Shown here: positions 8,804 through 17,298 of the stretch, piece after piece
How the letters are laid out: every line of letters starts with the position of its first letter
How positions within the stretch are numbered: the first letter of the stretch is position 1
Assembly (NCBI RefSeq): GCF_015999245.1
Contig: NZ_JAEAMR010000010.1
Coordinates: forward strand, 954,047-1,018,046
Direction of reading: 5' to 3'
DNA from: Streptomyces sp. AV19
Lineage (GTDB): Bacteria; Actinomycetota; Actinomycetes; Streptomycetales; Streptomycetaceae
DNA: 64,000 bases
The notes under the pieces: generated by a model
Seen by the model: the letters and a program-made list of their open reading frames with translations, nothing else
Database searches by the model: none
What the model was told of the DNA's origin: nothing
Translations under genes and position numbers: made by a program

Positions 8804-9721
8804 TCACCCCCGCCGCCCCAGCACCTGCCCTCCCACCACCGCCCCCAGCGCCACGACCAGCCCCGCCACCTGCCACACCGTCAGCGTCTGTCCCATCGCC
8901 ACCACGCCCACCACCGCCGCCACCGGCGGTCCCACCAGGCCCAGCAGCGAGACGGACGTCGGCGCGAGCCGTCCGATCCCGCGGAAGAAGAGCGGGTACG
9001 CGAGGGCCGTGGCGATGACGCCGATGTAGGCGTAGCCGAGCACGTTCGCGCCGGTGAGGTGGGACGGCAGGCCCTCGAAGGCCAGCGTGAAGGGGGCCAG
9101 GAGCAGGCCCGCGATGGTCAGCTGCCAGCCCGTCGTGACCACGGGACTCGCCCCGGCGCCCCACTTCTTGGTCAGCACGATGGACAGCGCGACCAGCGCC
9201 ACGGCGGTCACCGAGGCCGCCACACCGAGCGGATCGAGGGCCGCGTCCCCGGTGAGGGTCATCAGCGCCACTCCCCCGACGCCCGCGAGCGCGGCCAGCA
9301 GGACCGGCGGCGCGGTGCGCGCCCGCAGCACGAGCAGCGAGAACCCGGCGACCAGCAGCGGCTGCACGGCGCCGATGGTGGCGGCCACCCCGCCCGGCAG
9401 CCGGTAGGCCGCGAAGAAGATCAGCGGGAGGAACGCCGCGAAGTTGAGGACGGCCAGCACCAGCGACCGCCACCACCAAACACCCTTCGGGAGGCGGCGG
9501 TTGACTGCCAGCAGGACCAGTCCGGCGGGCAGGGCGCGCAAGGTCGCCGCGAGCAGCGGGCGGCCGTCGGGGAGCAGCGCGGCGGTCACCGCGTAGACGG
9601 TGGCCCAGCTGGCCGGGGCGAGCGCGGTGAGCAGCAGGTCGCGGACGTTCGCGGCGGAGCCGGTCCGTTCGGCGGTGGCGCTCCGGTCCTGAGCAGCCGG
9701 TGTGGGTGCGGTGACGCGCAT
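8804..9721 (-). CDS. EamA-family (DMT) exporter
   Basis: 305 aa with about ten membrane spans in two EamA repeats (about residues 25-150 and 165-300). Family features include the early APASWATVYAVTAALLP helix and LPGGVAATIGAVQPLLVAG. It probably exports a small metabolite or toxic compound; the substrate is unknown. I start at ATG 9721 (MRVTAPTP) because the longer frame runs into the operator region. It is divergent from a MarR regulator, with three similar operator-like sites between them, so control by that regulator is likely. Confidence 0.88.
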   Translation of the reverse strand: MRVTAPTPAAQDRSATAERTGSAANVRDLLLTALAPASWATVYAVTAALLPDGRPLLAATLRALPAGLVLLAVNRRLPKGVWWWRSLVLAVLNFAAFLPLIFFAAYRLPGGVAATIGAVQPLLVAGFSLLVLRARTAPPVLLAALAGVGGVALMTLTGDAALDPLGVAASVTAVALVALSIVLTKKWGAGASPVVTTGWQLTIAGLLLAPFTLAFEGLPSHLTGANVLGYAYIGVIATALAYPLFFRGIGRLAPTSVSLLGLVGPPVAAVVGVVAMGQTLTVWQVAGLVVALGAVVGGQVLGRRG

Positions 9722-9742
9722 CGATTCCCCCCTGATTGATAA

Positions 9743-9800
9743 TCTCAACGTTGAAATAACAGCACTGGACTCACTGAACGTCAAGTATCTGAACGTTGAG
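9743..9800. promoter_or_regulatory. Three MarR operator-like palindromes
   Basis: Three related 12-mers sit in the 104-base divergent gap: CTCAACGTTGAA (9744-9755), CTGAACGTCAAG (9774-9785) and CTGAACGTTGAG (9789-9800). The first contains the perfect palindrome TCAACGTTGA. The outer two flank the middle one and would cover both divergent promoters. Dyad symmetry around AACGTT and placement beside marR support an autoregulatory operator. Confidence 0.65.
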
Positions 9801-9825
9801 ATTTTCAATGGAGAGGGGATCCGCC

Positions 9826-10329
9826 ATGGCACTCGACGCGGTGGACAGCGTGGTCGAGCAATGGGCCCGCGAGCGGCCGGACGTGGACGTCTGGCCGACG
9901 ACGGTGATCAGCCGCATCCAGCGGCTCTCCCGGCTGCTCGACAAGGAGCTGAAGGCGTTCTTCGCCCAACACGACCTGGAGGTCTGGGAGTTCGACGTGC
10001 TCTCCACCCTCCGCCGCTGCGGCCCGCCCTACGAGCGCACCGCCGGCGCCATCACCAGCGCGGCCATGGTCACCTCGGGGGCGATCACCAACCGCGTGGA
10101 CCGGATGGAGGCCAAGGGCCTGGTGGAGCGGGTGCGCGACACCGCCGACCGCCGCACGGTGCGCATCCGCCTCACCGAGCGCGGCCACGCCCTCACCGAC
10201 GAGCTGATCGCCCTGCACTCGGCGAACGGCGAGCGGCTGCTGTCCGCCCTCGACCGCGCCGAGGCCGACCGGCTCGCGGTGTCGCTGCGCGCCCTGCTGA
10301 CGGCCATGGGCGACAAACCCCTTGAGTGA
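9826..10329 (+). CDS. MarR-family transcriptional regulator
   Basis: 167 aa winged-helix repressor. The DNA-binding region includes LEVWEFDVLSTLRR, GAITSAAMVTSGAITNRVDRMEAKGLVERV and the wing DTADRRTVRIRLTERG. The start at ATG 9826 has GAGAGGGGA upstream (9811-9818); an upstream ATG at 9808 lacks a site. It probably represses the divergent EamA exporter until an inducer binds. Its stop codon lies at the beginning of a 15-bp tandem repeat. Confidence 0.92.
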   Translation: MALDAVDSVVEQWARERPDVDVWPTTVISRIQRLSRLLDKELKAFFAQHDLEVWEFDVLSTLRRCGPPYERTAGAITSAAMVTSGAITNRVDRMEAKGLVERVRDTADRRTVRIRLTERGHALTDELIALHSANGERLLSALDRAEADRLAVSLRALLTAMGDKPLE

Positions 10330-10383
10330 GGCCGTCCTGAGTAAGGCCGTCTTGAGCAAGGCCGTCTTGAGCAAGGCCGTCTT
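10324..10383. repeat. 15-bp tandem repeat, four copies
   Basis: Four adjacent 15-bp units (GAGTGAGGCCGTCCT, then GAGTAAGGCCGTCTT, then two identical GAGCAAGGCCGTCTT) run from the last codons of marR into the gap before the ArsR gene. The two final copies are identical, suggesting recent expansion. A partial fifth unit follows. Confidence 0.85.
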
Positions 10384-10495
10384 GAGTGGGCCCCCGTACC
10401 GGCCGGGGCAGCACGGCCCGGCGGCTTTGCCGAAGCGTTGCCTACACTGGTCCCCGCGCGGGCACGGTGAGGCCCGACCGGACGGGAGAGCGACA

Positions 10496-10897
10496 GTGGC
10501 GGCAGGCGTCGGCAGATTCGAGGGCACCGGCGGACAAGGCGCCGACCCGTCGGCGGACGTGCTGAACGAGGCCGCCGCCGCGTTCGGACTGCTCGCCTCG
10601 CCCGCCCGCCTGCACCTGGTCTGGGCGCTGGCCCAGGGCGAGAGCGATGTGAGCGGCCTGGCCGAGCGGGTCGGCGGCGCGCTGCCCGCGATCAGCCAGC
10701 ACCTGGCGAAGCTCAAGCTCGCGGGCCTGGTGCGGTCGCGGCGCGAGGGCCGCCGGGTGGTCTACCTGGTGGACGACCCGCACGTCGTCACCATCGTCCA
10801 CCTCATGGTCGGCCAGCTCGCCGACCGCCAGGCCGACGCCGTGCCCCGGTCCCGGACCGGCTCCGGTTCCGGACGCCTCCGTGGCCTGGGCGCCTGA
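10496..10897 (+). CDS. ArsR/SmtB-family regulator
   Basis: 133 aa winged-helix protein: EAAAAFGLLASPARLHLVWAL, the recognition helix in GALPAISQHLAKLKLAGLV, and the wing RREGRRVVYLVDD. The classic ELCVCD metal site is absent. The C-terminal helix keeps the first half of an alpha-5 type metal site (DPHVVTIVH), but the usual second half (HxxE/H) is not clear. The start is GTG 10496 with GGGAGAG upstream. It overlaps the ATPase gene by 17 bases, so it very likely controls that transporter. Confidence 0.9.
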   Translation: MAAGVGRFEGTGGQGADPSADVLNEAAAAFGLLASPARLHLVWALAQGESDVSGLAERVGGALPAISQHLAKLKLAGLVRSRREGRRVVYLVDDPHVVTIVHLMVGQLADRQADAVPRSRTGSGSGRLRGLGA

Positions 10898-13457
10898 CGG
10901 CGGCCAGGCCGGCTCCACCCTTCAAGCGCTGCGGGAGCTGGCGAGCGGCCCGCGCGGACTGACCGAGGACGAGGCGGAGCTCCGGCTCGTCCGCCACGGC
11001 GCGAACGTCCTTCCCGGCCGGCGCCCGGCGGGCCGGCTGCGCCGCTTCGGCCGGGGCCTGCGCGATCCGTTCACCGCCGTGCTGCTGTGCCTGGGGCTGG
11101 TCTCGGCGGCCCTGGCGTCCTGGGGCACGGCCTGTGTCATCACCGTCCTCGTCACGGTCAGCGCGGCGCTGCGGACGGCGGGCGAGCACCGCGCCGACCG
11201 CGCGGCGGCGTCGCTGCGCGAGCTGATCGCGACGACGGCGACGGTCCGCCGCCGCCCCGCGCCGGACGCGCCGCCGGCCCACCGCGAACTGCCCGTGGAC
11301 GAACTCGTCCCCGGCGACGTCGTCGTCCTCGGCCCCGGCGACCTCGTCCCGGCGGACCTGCGCCTGCTGCGCGCGACCGGGCTGACGGTCCACGAGGCGG
11401 CGCTGACGGGCGAGTCGGCGCCGGTGGACAAGCGCGTCCCCGATCTGGCCGAGGGCGCGGCCGCGGACGGCGAGTACCTCTGTTACCAGGGCAGCAGCGT
11501 CGTCTCCGGCACCGCCACCGGGGTCGTCGTCGCCACCGGCGGCGCCACGCGGCTGTCCGGCGCGCTCCCGGACTCCCGGCGCGGGGCGCGGGAGCGGCGG
11601 ACGACGCCGTTCGACCGTTCCGTCAACGGCATCGCCTGGACGCTCGTCCGGTTCATGCTGCTCACCGCGCCGCTCGTGCTGGTCGCGAGCGCTCTGCTGC
11701 GCGGGCGCGGCATGGAGACGCTGCCGTTCGCCGTCGCGGTGGCGGTCGGGCTGACGCCCGAGATGCTGCCCGTCGTCGTCACGGCCGCCCTGGCCCGCGG
11801 CGCCGCCGCCCTCGCGCGCGGCGGCGAGGTGATCGTGCGGCGCCTGCCGGCCCTGCACGACCTGGGCGCCGTCGACGTGCTGTGCGTGGACAAGACGGGC
11901 ACGCTCACCCAGGACCGGCCGGTCCTCGACCGTGCCGTGGACGGGCACGGCGCGGACGACCCCGAGGTGCTGCACTGGGCCGCCGTCAACGCCCTGTGGA
12001 CGCTCCAGCTCGCCGAACTGCCCGTTCCCGACGCGCTCGACGAGGCGGTGCTCGACGAGGCGGGGGACGCCGTGGTGGACGCCGGCGAGGAGTACGAGGG
12101 CGTGGCCGCGCTTCCGTGCGCCCCCGGCCGGCCGCTGTCCACGGCCGTCGTCCGGCGGGCCGGGGACTCCCGCTTCGCCCTCGCGGGCAGCCACCTGCTG
12201 GTCGTCAAGGGCGCACCGGAGGAGGTGCTGGAGCGCTGCGCGCTCGACGCGCCGGAGCGCGAGCGGCTGCTCCGGCGCGCCGGTGAGCTCGCGGCGGACG
12301 GGCTGCGGGTGCTGGCCGTGGCCCGCGCCGAGCGCCGTCCGGCGCAGGGGCGCGCGTACGGGCCGGCCGACGAGCGCGGTCTGGACTTCACCGGCTTCGT
12401 GGCGCTGCGCGACGCGGTGGCCCCCACCGCCGCGGAGGCGCTGTCGGTCCTCGCCGACCGGGGCGTCGAGGTGAAGGTGCTCACCGGCGACCACCCCGGC
12501 ACGGCCGCCCGGGTCTGCCGCGAACTGGGCCTGGAACCGGGCGAGGTGATCACCGGCTCGCACCTCGACGGCCTCCCCGACGAGGAGCTGGCCCCGCTCG
12601 CCGCCCGGACGACGGTCTTCGCCCGCTGCGCCCCCGAGCACAAGGCCCGCGTCGTCCGCGCGCTGCGGGCGGGCGGCCGCACGACCGGCTTCCTCGGCGA
12701 CGGCGTCAACGACCTGGCCGCGCTGCGCGACGCGGACGTCGGTGTCTGCCCGCGCGCCGGGGTGGACGTCGCGCGCGAGACGGCGGACGTCGTGCTCGCG
12801 TCCAAGGACCTCACGGCCCTGGACCGGGCGGTGCTCGCGGGCCGCCGCAGCACCGGCAACATCGCCGCCTACCTGCGGATCACGCTCTCCTCCAACTTCG
12901 GCAACGTCATCGCCATGCTGGTGGCCGGCCTGCTGCTGCCGTTCCTGCCGATGCTGCCGGCCCAGGTGCTGGTGCAGAACCTCTGCTTCGACGCGGCCCA
13001 GCTCGCGCTCGCCTTCGACCGCCCGGCGGCGGCGACGCTCCACCGCCCGGCCCGGCTGCGCCCGCGCGACCTGCTGCGCTTCGTGACGGCGTTCGGCCTG
13101 CTGAACGCGGCGGCGGACGTGGCGACGTTCGCCGTACTGGCGCTGAGCCACGGCGGGGCCGAAGAGGCGTTCCACGCCGGGTGGTTCACGGAGAACCTGC
13201 TGACGCAGGCGATGGTGATGCTGCTGCTGCGCTGCGGCCGCCACGCGGCGGAGGGGCCCGCGCCCGGCCCGATACGCCTGGCGACGACCGCCCTGGCGGT
13301 CGTCGGCCTGCTGCTGCCGCTGTCCCCGCTGGGGCCGGCGCTGTCGATGACAGGGTTGCCGGCGGTGTCGTACGCGCTGTTGGCGGGGGTGTTGGTGGTG
13401 TATGGGGTGGGGTTGGTGGTGGCGCGGCGCCGATACGAGCGGGCCGACGGCCGCTGA
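10881..13457 (+). CDS. mgtA: P-type ATPase, Mg2+-importing (MgtA) type
   Basis: 858 aa membrane ATPase that moves a divalent cation at the cost of ATP. In order: actuator loop TGES (about residue 174), the membrane motif VAVAVGLTPEMLPVVVTAAL that is characteristic of type IIIB magnesium ATPases, phosphorylation site DKTGTLT (about 336), a nucleotide-binding domain with KGAPEEVLERC, and the hinge GDGVNDLAALRDADVG (about 607). There are about ten spans in total. The GTG start is inside the ArsR gene. Other cation specificities, such as heavy metals, are less likely because no N-terminal metal-binding domain or CPx motif is seen. Confidence 0.88.
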   Translation: MAWAPDGGQAGSTLQALRELASGPRGLTEDEAELRLVRHGANVLPGRRPAGRLRRFGRGLRDPFTAVLLCLGLVSAALASWGTACVITVLVTVSAALRTAGEHRADRAAASLRELIATTATVRRRPAPDAPPAHRELPVDELVPGDVVVLGPGDLVPADLRLLRATGLTVHEAALTGESAPVDKRVPDLAEGAAADGEYLCYQGSSVVSGTATGVVVATGGATRLSGALPDSRRGARERRTTPFDRSVNGIAWTLVRFMLLTAPLVLVASALLRGRGMETLPFAVAVAVGLTPEMLPVVVTAALARGAAALARGGEVIVRRLPALHDLGAVDVLCVDKTGTLTQDRPVLDRAVDGHGADDPEVLHWAAVNALWTLQLAELPVPDALDEAVLDEAGDAVVDAGEEYEGVAALPCAPGRPLSTAVVRRAGDSRFALAGSHLLVVKGAPEEVLERCALDAPERERLLRRAGELAADGLRVLAVARAERRPAQGRAYGPADERGLDFTGFVALRDAVAPTAAEALSVLADRGVEVKVLTGDHPGTAARVCRELGLEPGEVITGSHLDGLPDEELAPLAARTTVFARCAPEHKARVVRALRAGGRTTGFLGDGVNDLAALRDADVGVCPRAGVDVARETADVVLASKDLTALDRAVLAGRRSTGNIAAYLRITLSSNFGNVIAMLVAGLLLPFLPMLPAQVLVQNLCFDAAQLALAFDRPAAATLHRPARLRPRDLLRFVTAFGLLNAAADVATFAVLALSHGGAEEAFHAGWFTENLLTQAMVMLLLRCGRHAAEGPAPGPIRLATTALAVVGLLLPLSPLGPALSMTGLPAVSYALLAGVLVVYGVGLVVARRRYERADGR

Positions 13458-13802
13458 GGGTTCCTTCCCCACCCCGCCCTTTCACCGTTTCTCGCCGCGC
13501 TCCGCGCGGGGGCAACGCGGCTGCGCCGCGTTCGTCCTCAAGCGCCGGACGGGCTGAATTCGTCCCCGGGCGCCCAATCCAGCCCGTCTGGGGGTTGCCC
13601 CCTCCGGGGAGCTTGAGGACAGCGCCCGAAGGGCGCTTCGGGGTCCAGGGGCGAAGCCCCGGTAGGGGTGCAGGGGGCGGAGCCCCCGCTCCGCCGCGCG
13701 GAGCGCGGTGCCGGGCCCGGGGCCCTGCCCCGGTTTCGGGAAGGGGCGGGGTGGGGGAAAGAACCCGGCCCCCGGCCCCAGCCCGCCCCCCTACCCACCG
13801 AA
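13458..13802. repeat. Palindromic intergenic repeat, copy 1
   Basis: No gene. About 280 bases (13476-13757) are made of short hairpins shared with four other gaps in the window: GCCCTTTCACCGTTT at the left, CTCAAGCGCCGGACGGGCTG, a TTGCCCCCTCCGGGGAGC module ending CTTGAGGAC, AGCGCCCGAAGGGCGCTT, and GCAGGGGGCGGAGCCCCCGC. It lies between convergent genes and probably also terminates transcription. Confidence 0.75.
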
Positions 13803-15164
13803 CTACCAGTCCCCACCCCCGAAGTCGCCGCCCCCGCCGCCACCGTCGCCCCATCCCCCGCCGAAGTCCCCGGAGTTGAAGTCCGAGCCCGAGTACTCCC
13901 CACCCTCGGGGCCCGCGTCGCCGCCCCCGGCCGAGTGGTCCGCCGCGTACGCCGGGCCGCTCATCATGCTGCCGAGCATCGTCCCCACGAGCATCGCCGG
14001 CAGGATGCCGCCGCCGAAGTAGCCGCCCGCCCAGGGCCCGTACGCCGGCCCCGCGTTCCAGTACGGCTGCGGACCGGCGTCCGTCTGCACCGTGCGGGAC
14101 ATCGGCTCCAGCCCGTCCGCGACCCGCGTCGCGTCCGCCTGGCACGCCGGCACCGTGCGCACCGCGCCGCCGGGGGGCGCCCACTGCACGTCCGCGACCG
14201 ACATCCCGTGCCGCGGGTCGAAGAAGCACGGCATCCGCCGCTCGGGCAGCGGCGCGCCGCTGCGCCGGGCGGCCAGGGTGGCCAGCGCGAACCGCCCGTT
14301 GTCCAGCGACTCGGTCACCGCCGTGACCTCCTGCGGCCGCTGCGCCGCCGCGATCCGCGACTTGGCCTCCTCGTACGCGTCGAGCGCCTGCTCGTAGTCG
14401 TGGCGCATGGCGTCCGTGGCACCCGGCTCGCCCGGGGAGAAGTCCAGCCGGTCCAGCTCCTCGCCGAAGGCGGTGATGTCCTCGTCCACGACGACGCGCA
14501 GCGCGTCCAGCTCGGCGCGCTCGCGCTCCTCGCGCTTCTTCTTGTTGCGCCGGTAGAGCGCGTACGCGCCGCCCGCGCCCGCCGCGACGACCACGCCGCC
14601 GACGATCAGCCCGGTGGAGCCGTCACCGGAGTCGGAGGAGCCGCCCCACGAGCCGGGGGCGTGCCCCTTCGCGTCCTTGATCGCGCCGTCCACGAACGCG
14701 TTGAGCTCGGTCTTCGCGTTGGCGTTGTCGTTGCGCCGCACGTCGCCGGCGAGGTTCTGGACCGCGTTGTTCGACATGACCCGGCGGTCCGCGCCCGCGT
14801 TGAAGCCGTCGCCGAGGCGGATGGCGTAGACGCCGGTGATGCCGACCTCACGGCGCAGGTCCCGGAGCACCGTGTCCTTCGGGAACTCGGACGCGGCAGG
14901 CAGCACCGCCACGAACACCGGCTTCCCCGCGTCCTTGATCTTCTTCGCCAGCGCGTCCGCGTCCGCCGCCGGCAGCTGGGACGCCGCCCGCGGGTCGACG
15001 TAGACCGGGCTCTTCTTCAGGCCCTCGGCCACCGCGCTCAGGCCGGAGGCGGCGTGGGCGGACGGGGCGAGGGTCACCGTGCCGGCCAGCGCGAGCAGGG
15101 CCGCGAAGAGCACTGCGAGAAGGGCCGGCAGCGGCCTGGGCAACGCCCGGGGGATGGCGGACAT
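13803..15164 (-). CDS. Secreted/membrane protein with TPM-like domain and Gly-rich tail
   Basis: 453 aa. Residues 1-40 are a signal peptide (LPALLAVLFAALLALAGTV...AHA). An external alpha/beta domain with VYVDPRAASQLPAADADALAKK and VAVLPAASEF resembles TPM/Psb32-like modules. A single span (STGLIVGGVVVAAGAGGAYALYRR) is followed by a basic stop-transfer, a long charged helical region, and a tail of Gly/Asp repeats ending in GGGDFGGGDW. The ATG at 15164 follows GAGGAG. Gly-rich tails after TPM domains are common in bacterial envelope proteins. Function unknown; the LCP gene upstream suggests an envelope role. Confidence 0.75.
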   Translation of the reverse strand: MSAIPRALPRPLPALLAVLFAALLALAGTVTLAPSAHAASGLSAVAEGLKKSPVYVDPRAASQLPAADADALAKKIKDAGKPVFVAVLPAASEFPKDTVLRDLRREVGITGVYAIRLGDGFNAGADRRVMSNNAVQNLAGDVRRNDNANAKTELNAFVDGAIKDAKGHAPGSWGGSSDSGDGSTGLIVGGVVVAAGAGGAYALYRRNKKKREERERAELDALRVVVDEDITAFGEELDRLDFSPGEPGATDAMRHDYEQALDAYEEAKSRIAAAQRPQEVTAVTESLDNGRFALATLAARRSGAPLPERRMPCFFDPRHGMSVADVQWAPPGGAVRTVPACQADATRVADGLEPMSRTVQTDAGPQPYWNAGPAYGPWAGGYFGGGILPAMLVGTMLGSMMSGPAYAADHSAGGGDAGPEGGEYSGSDFNSGDFGGGWGDGGGGGGDFGGGDW

Positions 15165-15316
15165 GGGGGTACTCCTCGGGGAAGGACTCGCTGTGGGGGA
15201 GGTGGGGGAGACGACGTGACGGTGACTCATCAAGATCATTGCACTTACTCTGCGTTTACTACGACAACGGACCATTCGGGCACTCGGTTCCCCGGAAAAC
15301 CGCCTCTCACCCGTTC

Positions 15317-16720
15317 TCACCCGTAGGAGAGATCGGAACAGGGATCGTCGTCCGCCGCGCGTGTCCCATCGGTGTCGGCGGTGCCGGCGCTCAACGGCTC
15401 CGGGCGGGGCGCGCGAGGCGCCGGGACGGAGGCGGCGTCCCGGCCGAGGGTGACGGAGACCCCCTCCGCGGCGGTGCCCCGGACGAACGCCCCGGGGAAG
15501 AGCCCGGCCAGGGCCCTCGCGTGTTTCGCCTGCCCCGGCCCGAACTCGATCACGGTGATGCCCTCCGTCCGCCCATCGGCGGCGCGGGTCCCGGTGACGG
15601 TCCAGCCCCGCTCCTTCATCCGGGCGGACACCCGGCCGGCGAGCCCCGGAACGCCGGAGGCGTCGGTGACGGCGACCCGTCCGCCGACGCGCTTGGCGTC
15701 GCTCGTGGCCCCGGCCGGCCGGTCCTGCCGCAGCGCGGCCCACAGCGCGTCCGCGTCCGGCTGGACGACGGCCACCCGGTCGCCCTCGTAGCGCCAGGGC
15801 ATCGTCACGAACGTGATGTCGCGCAGGCCGATGTCCTTGAACGACAACGCGAAGGACAGCAGCTTGTCCACCGAGCCCAGCCCGGGGTCCACGGTCAGCG
15901 ACTTGGTCGCGGCCCGGGCCAGCGGGAGCAGCGTGGTGGGGTTCATCCCCTGGGAGCGCACCTTCTCGATCATGGACGCGATGAACGCCTGCTGCCGCCG
16001 TATGCGGCCTATGTCGGAACCGTCCCCGATCCCGTGCCGCACGCGGACGTAGTCCAGCGCCTTCTGGCCGGAGACCGTCTGCCGCCCCTTGCGGAAGATC
16101 ACTTCGCCCGGCGAGCCGCGGTTCGGGTCGAGGTCGCCCTGGCGGACGTCCCGGGGCAGGCAGACCTCGACCCCGCCCACCGCGTCCGTCATCGAGGAGA
16201 AGCCGGCGAAGTCGACGACGACGGTGTGGTCCACGCGCAGTCCGGTCAGCTTCTCCACGGTGTTCTGGGTGCAGGCGGGGTTGCCCTGGGCCGTGCCGCC
16301 CACGGTGAAGGCCGAGTTGAACATCGCCCGGCTCCGCGCGCTCGTCCAGCTGCCGTCGGGCAGTCTGCACGGGGGTATCTCCAGGAGCGTGTCGCGGGGG
16401 ATGGAGACGGCGGTGGCGTGCGAGCCGTCCTCGTACACGTGCAGCAGGAAGGCCGTGTCGGAGCGGCCGACGTCGCCCGTCCCGCCGCCGAGCGCGCGGT
16501 TGCCGCCCGCGCGCGAGTCGGAGCCGATGACGAGGACGTTCTGCCCCGCGGCGGCGCCCGGGCGGTCGCGGGCGATGCCGTCGGCGCCGAACGTGCTGAT
16601 GTTGCCGCCGAGTTCGAGGAGCACCCAGCCGGCGCCGAGCACGAGCAGCAGCAGGAGCGCGAGGCCCACGGCGCCGGCGGGCCGGAGCCGCCGCACGGGA
16701 CGTCCGCCTTCCCCGGTCAT
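15317..16720 (-). CDS. LytR-CpsA-Psr (LCP) family glycopolymer ligase with LytR_C domain
   Basis: Enzymes of this family transfer lipid-linked teichoic acid or other glycopolymers to peptidoglycan outside the membrane. One N-terminal span (AVGLALLLLLVLGAGWVLL) is followed by the LCP domain with the phosphate-binding Arg/Asp elements GSDSR, RSDTAFLLHV and SIPRDTLLEI, and VRVRHGIGDGSDIGRIRRQQ. The last ~110 residues form a LytR_C domain. I start at ATG 16720 (467 aa); an in-frame GTG at 16783 with GGGGTGG upstream is a reasonable alternative. It is divergent from tatA. Confidence 0.9.
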   Translation of the reverse strand: MTGEGGRPVRRLRPAGAVGLALLLLLVLGAGWVLLELGGNISTFGADGIARDRPGAAAGQNVLVIGSDSRAGGNRALGGGTGDVGRSDTAFLLHVYEDGSHATAVSIPRDTLLEIPPCRLPDGSWTSARSRAMFNSAFTVGGTAQGNPACTQNTVEKLTGLRVDHTVVVDFAGFSSMTDAVGGVEVCLPRDVRQGDLDPNRGSPGEVIFRKGRQTVSGQKALDYVRVRHGIGDGSDIGRIRRQQAFIASMIEKVRSQGMNPTTLLPLARAATKSLTVDPGLGSVDKLLSFALSFKDIGLRDITFVTMPWRYEGDRVAVVQPDADALWAALRQDRPAGATSDAKRVGGRVAVTDASGVPGLAGRVSARMKERGWTVTGTRAADGRTEGITVIEFGPGQAKHARALAGLFPGAFVRGTAAEGVSVTLGRDAASVPAPRAPRPEPLSAGTADTDGTRAADDDPCSDLSYG

Positions 16721-16845
16721 GCGCGGGACCCGTTCATGCGCGGAACCCGATCGCGTACGAGCCCGTCGAGCCCATTCGGCCACCCCACCCCGTCGGCTGC
16801 TTCCCTTCTCATCCCCAGAGACGACGGAACTTCACCTTGGGTTGT

Positions 16846-16862
16846 CCGATTGCGCAAATCGG
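16846..16862. promoter_or_regulatory. Inverted repeat in LCP/tatA divergent gap
   Basis: CCGATT-GCGCA-AATCGG is a 6-bp inverted repeat with a 5-base spacer, about 95 bases before tatA and 125 before the LCP start. It could be an operator, but no regulator is nearby. Confidence 0.3.
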
Positions 16863-16955
16863 CAAGTATGGTGAGGGGACCACGGAGAATCCGTCCGCGA
16901 CCCGGTGGCCGATCCGGTCAGCCGGTCCGGCAGCAGAGAAAGCAGGTGGGCCGCC

Positions 16956-17204
16956 GTGCTGCGCAACGCCCTGGAACCCTGGCACCTCATCGTCGTCGTG
17001 CTCGTCCTGGTCGTCGTGTTCGGGTCGAAGAAGCTGCCCGACATGGCGCGTGCCCTCGGCAAGTCGGCGCGCATCCTCAAGAGCGAGGCCAAGGCGATGA
17101 AGGACGACCCGGCTCCGGCGTCCGTCCAGACCCCCGCGGCCCCCGCGCCCGCGTCCGGCGCGCAGAACCCGATCACCCCCACCGTCGTGGACAGCCACCG
17201 CTGA
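16956..17204 (+). CDS. tatA: Twin-arginine translocase TatA-like subunit
   Basis: 82 aa: a short N-terminus, one membrane span (HLIVVVLVLVVVFGSKKLP) with the FGxKKLP hinge, then the amphipathic helix DMARALGKSARILKSEAK and a Pro/Ala-rich tail. This is the TatA/E fold that forms the pore for folded proteins. The start is GTG 16956 with AGGTGG upstream. No tatC is adjacent, so this is an additional stand-alone TatA. The next gene encodes an exported phosphatase. Confidence 0.9.
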   Translation: MLRNALEPWHLIVVVLVLVVVFGSKKLPDMARALGKSARILKSEAKAMKDDPAPASVQTPAAPAPASGAQNPITPTVVDSHR

Positions 17205-17298
17205 CCCTGGCGTCACCTGGGGTTGTCCTCCCGTACACCCTCGCTTGGTGAGCTTTCTTCCGGCCGGGCTCCGCCGGCCCACGAGGAAGGAAGTCACC

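Noticed and set aside
10803..13472. Minus-strand 889-residue frame across the P-type ATPase
   Set aside because: Its composition is Arg/Gln/His-rich and without motifs, while the plus strand has all P-type ATPase signatures.
13476..13757. CRISPR-like or tRNA-like structure in repeat copy 1
   Set aside because: The units are inverted, unequal and unspaced, with no cas genes, cloverleaf or anticodon arm.
13803..16370. One 855-residue protein spanning the Gly-rich membrane protein and LCP region
   Set aside because: The frame upstream of 15164 is an out-of-frame reading of the LCP gene; the signal peptide and GAGGAG site fix the start at 15164.
17210..17231. PHO box upstream of phoA
   Set aside because: GTCACCTGG followed by GGTTGTCC only loosely resembles two 11-bp direct repeats of the GTTCACC type; too weak to claim.
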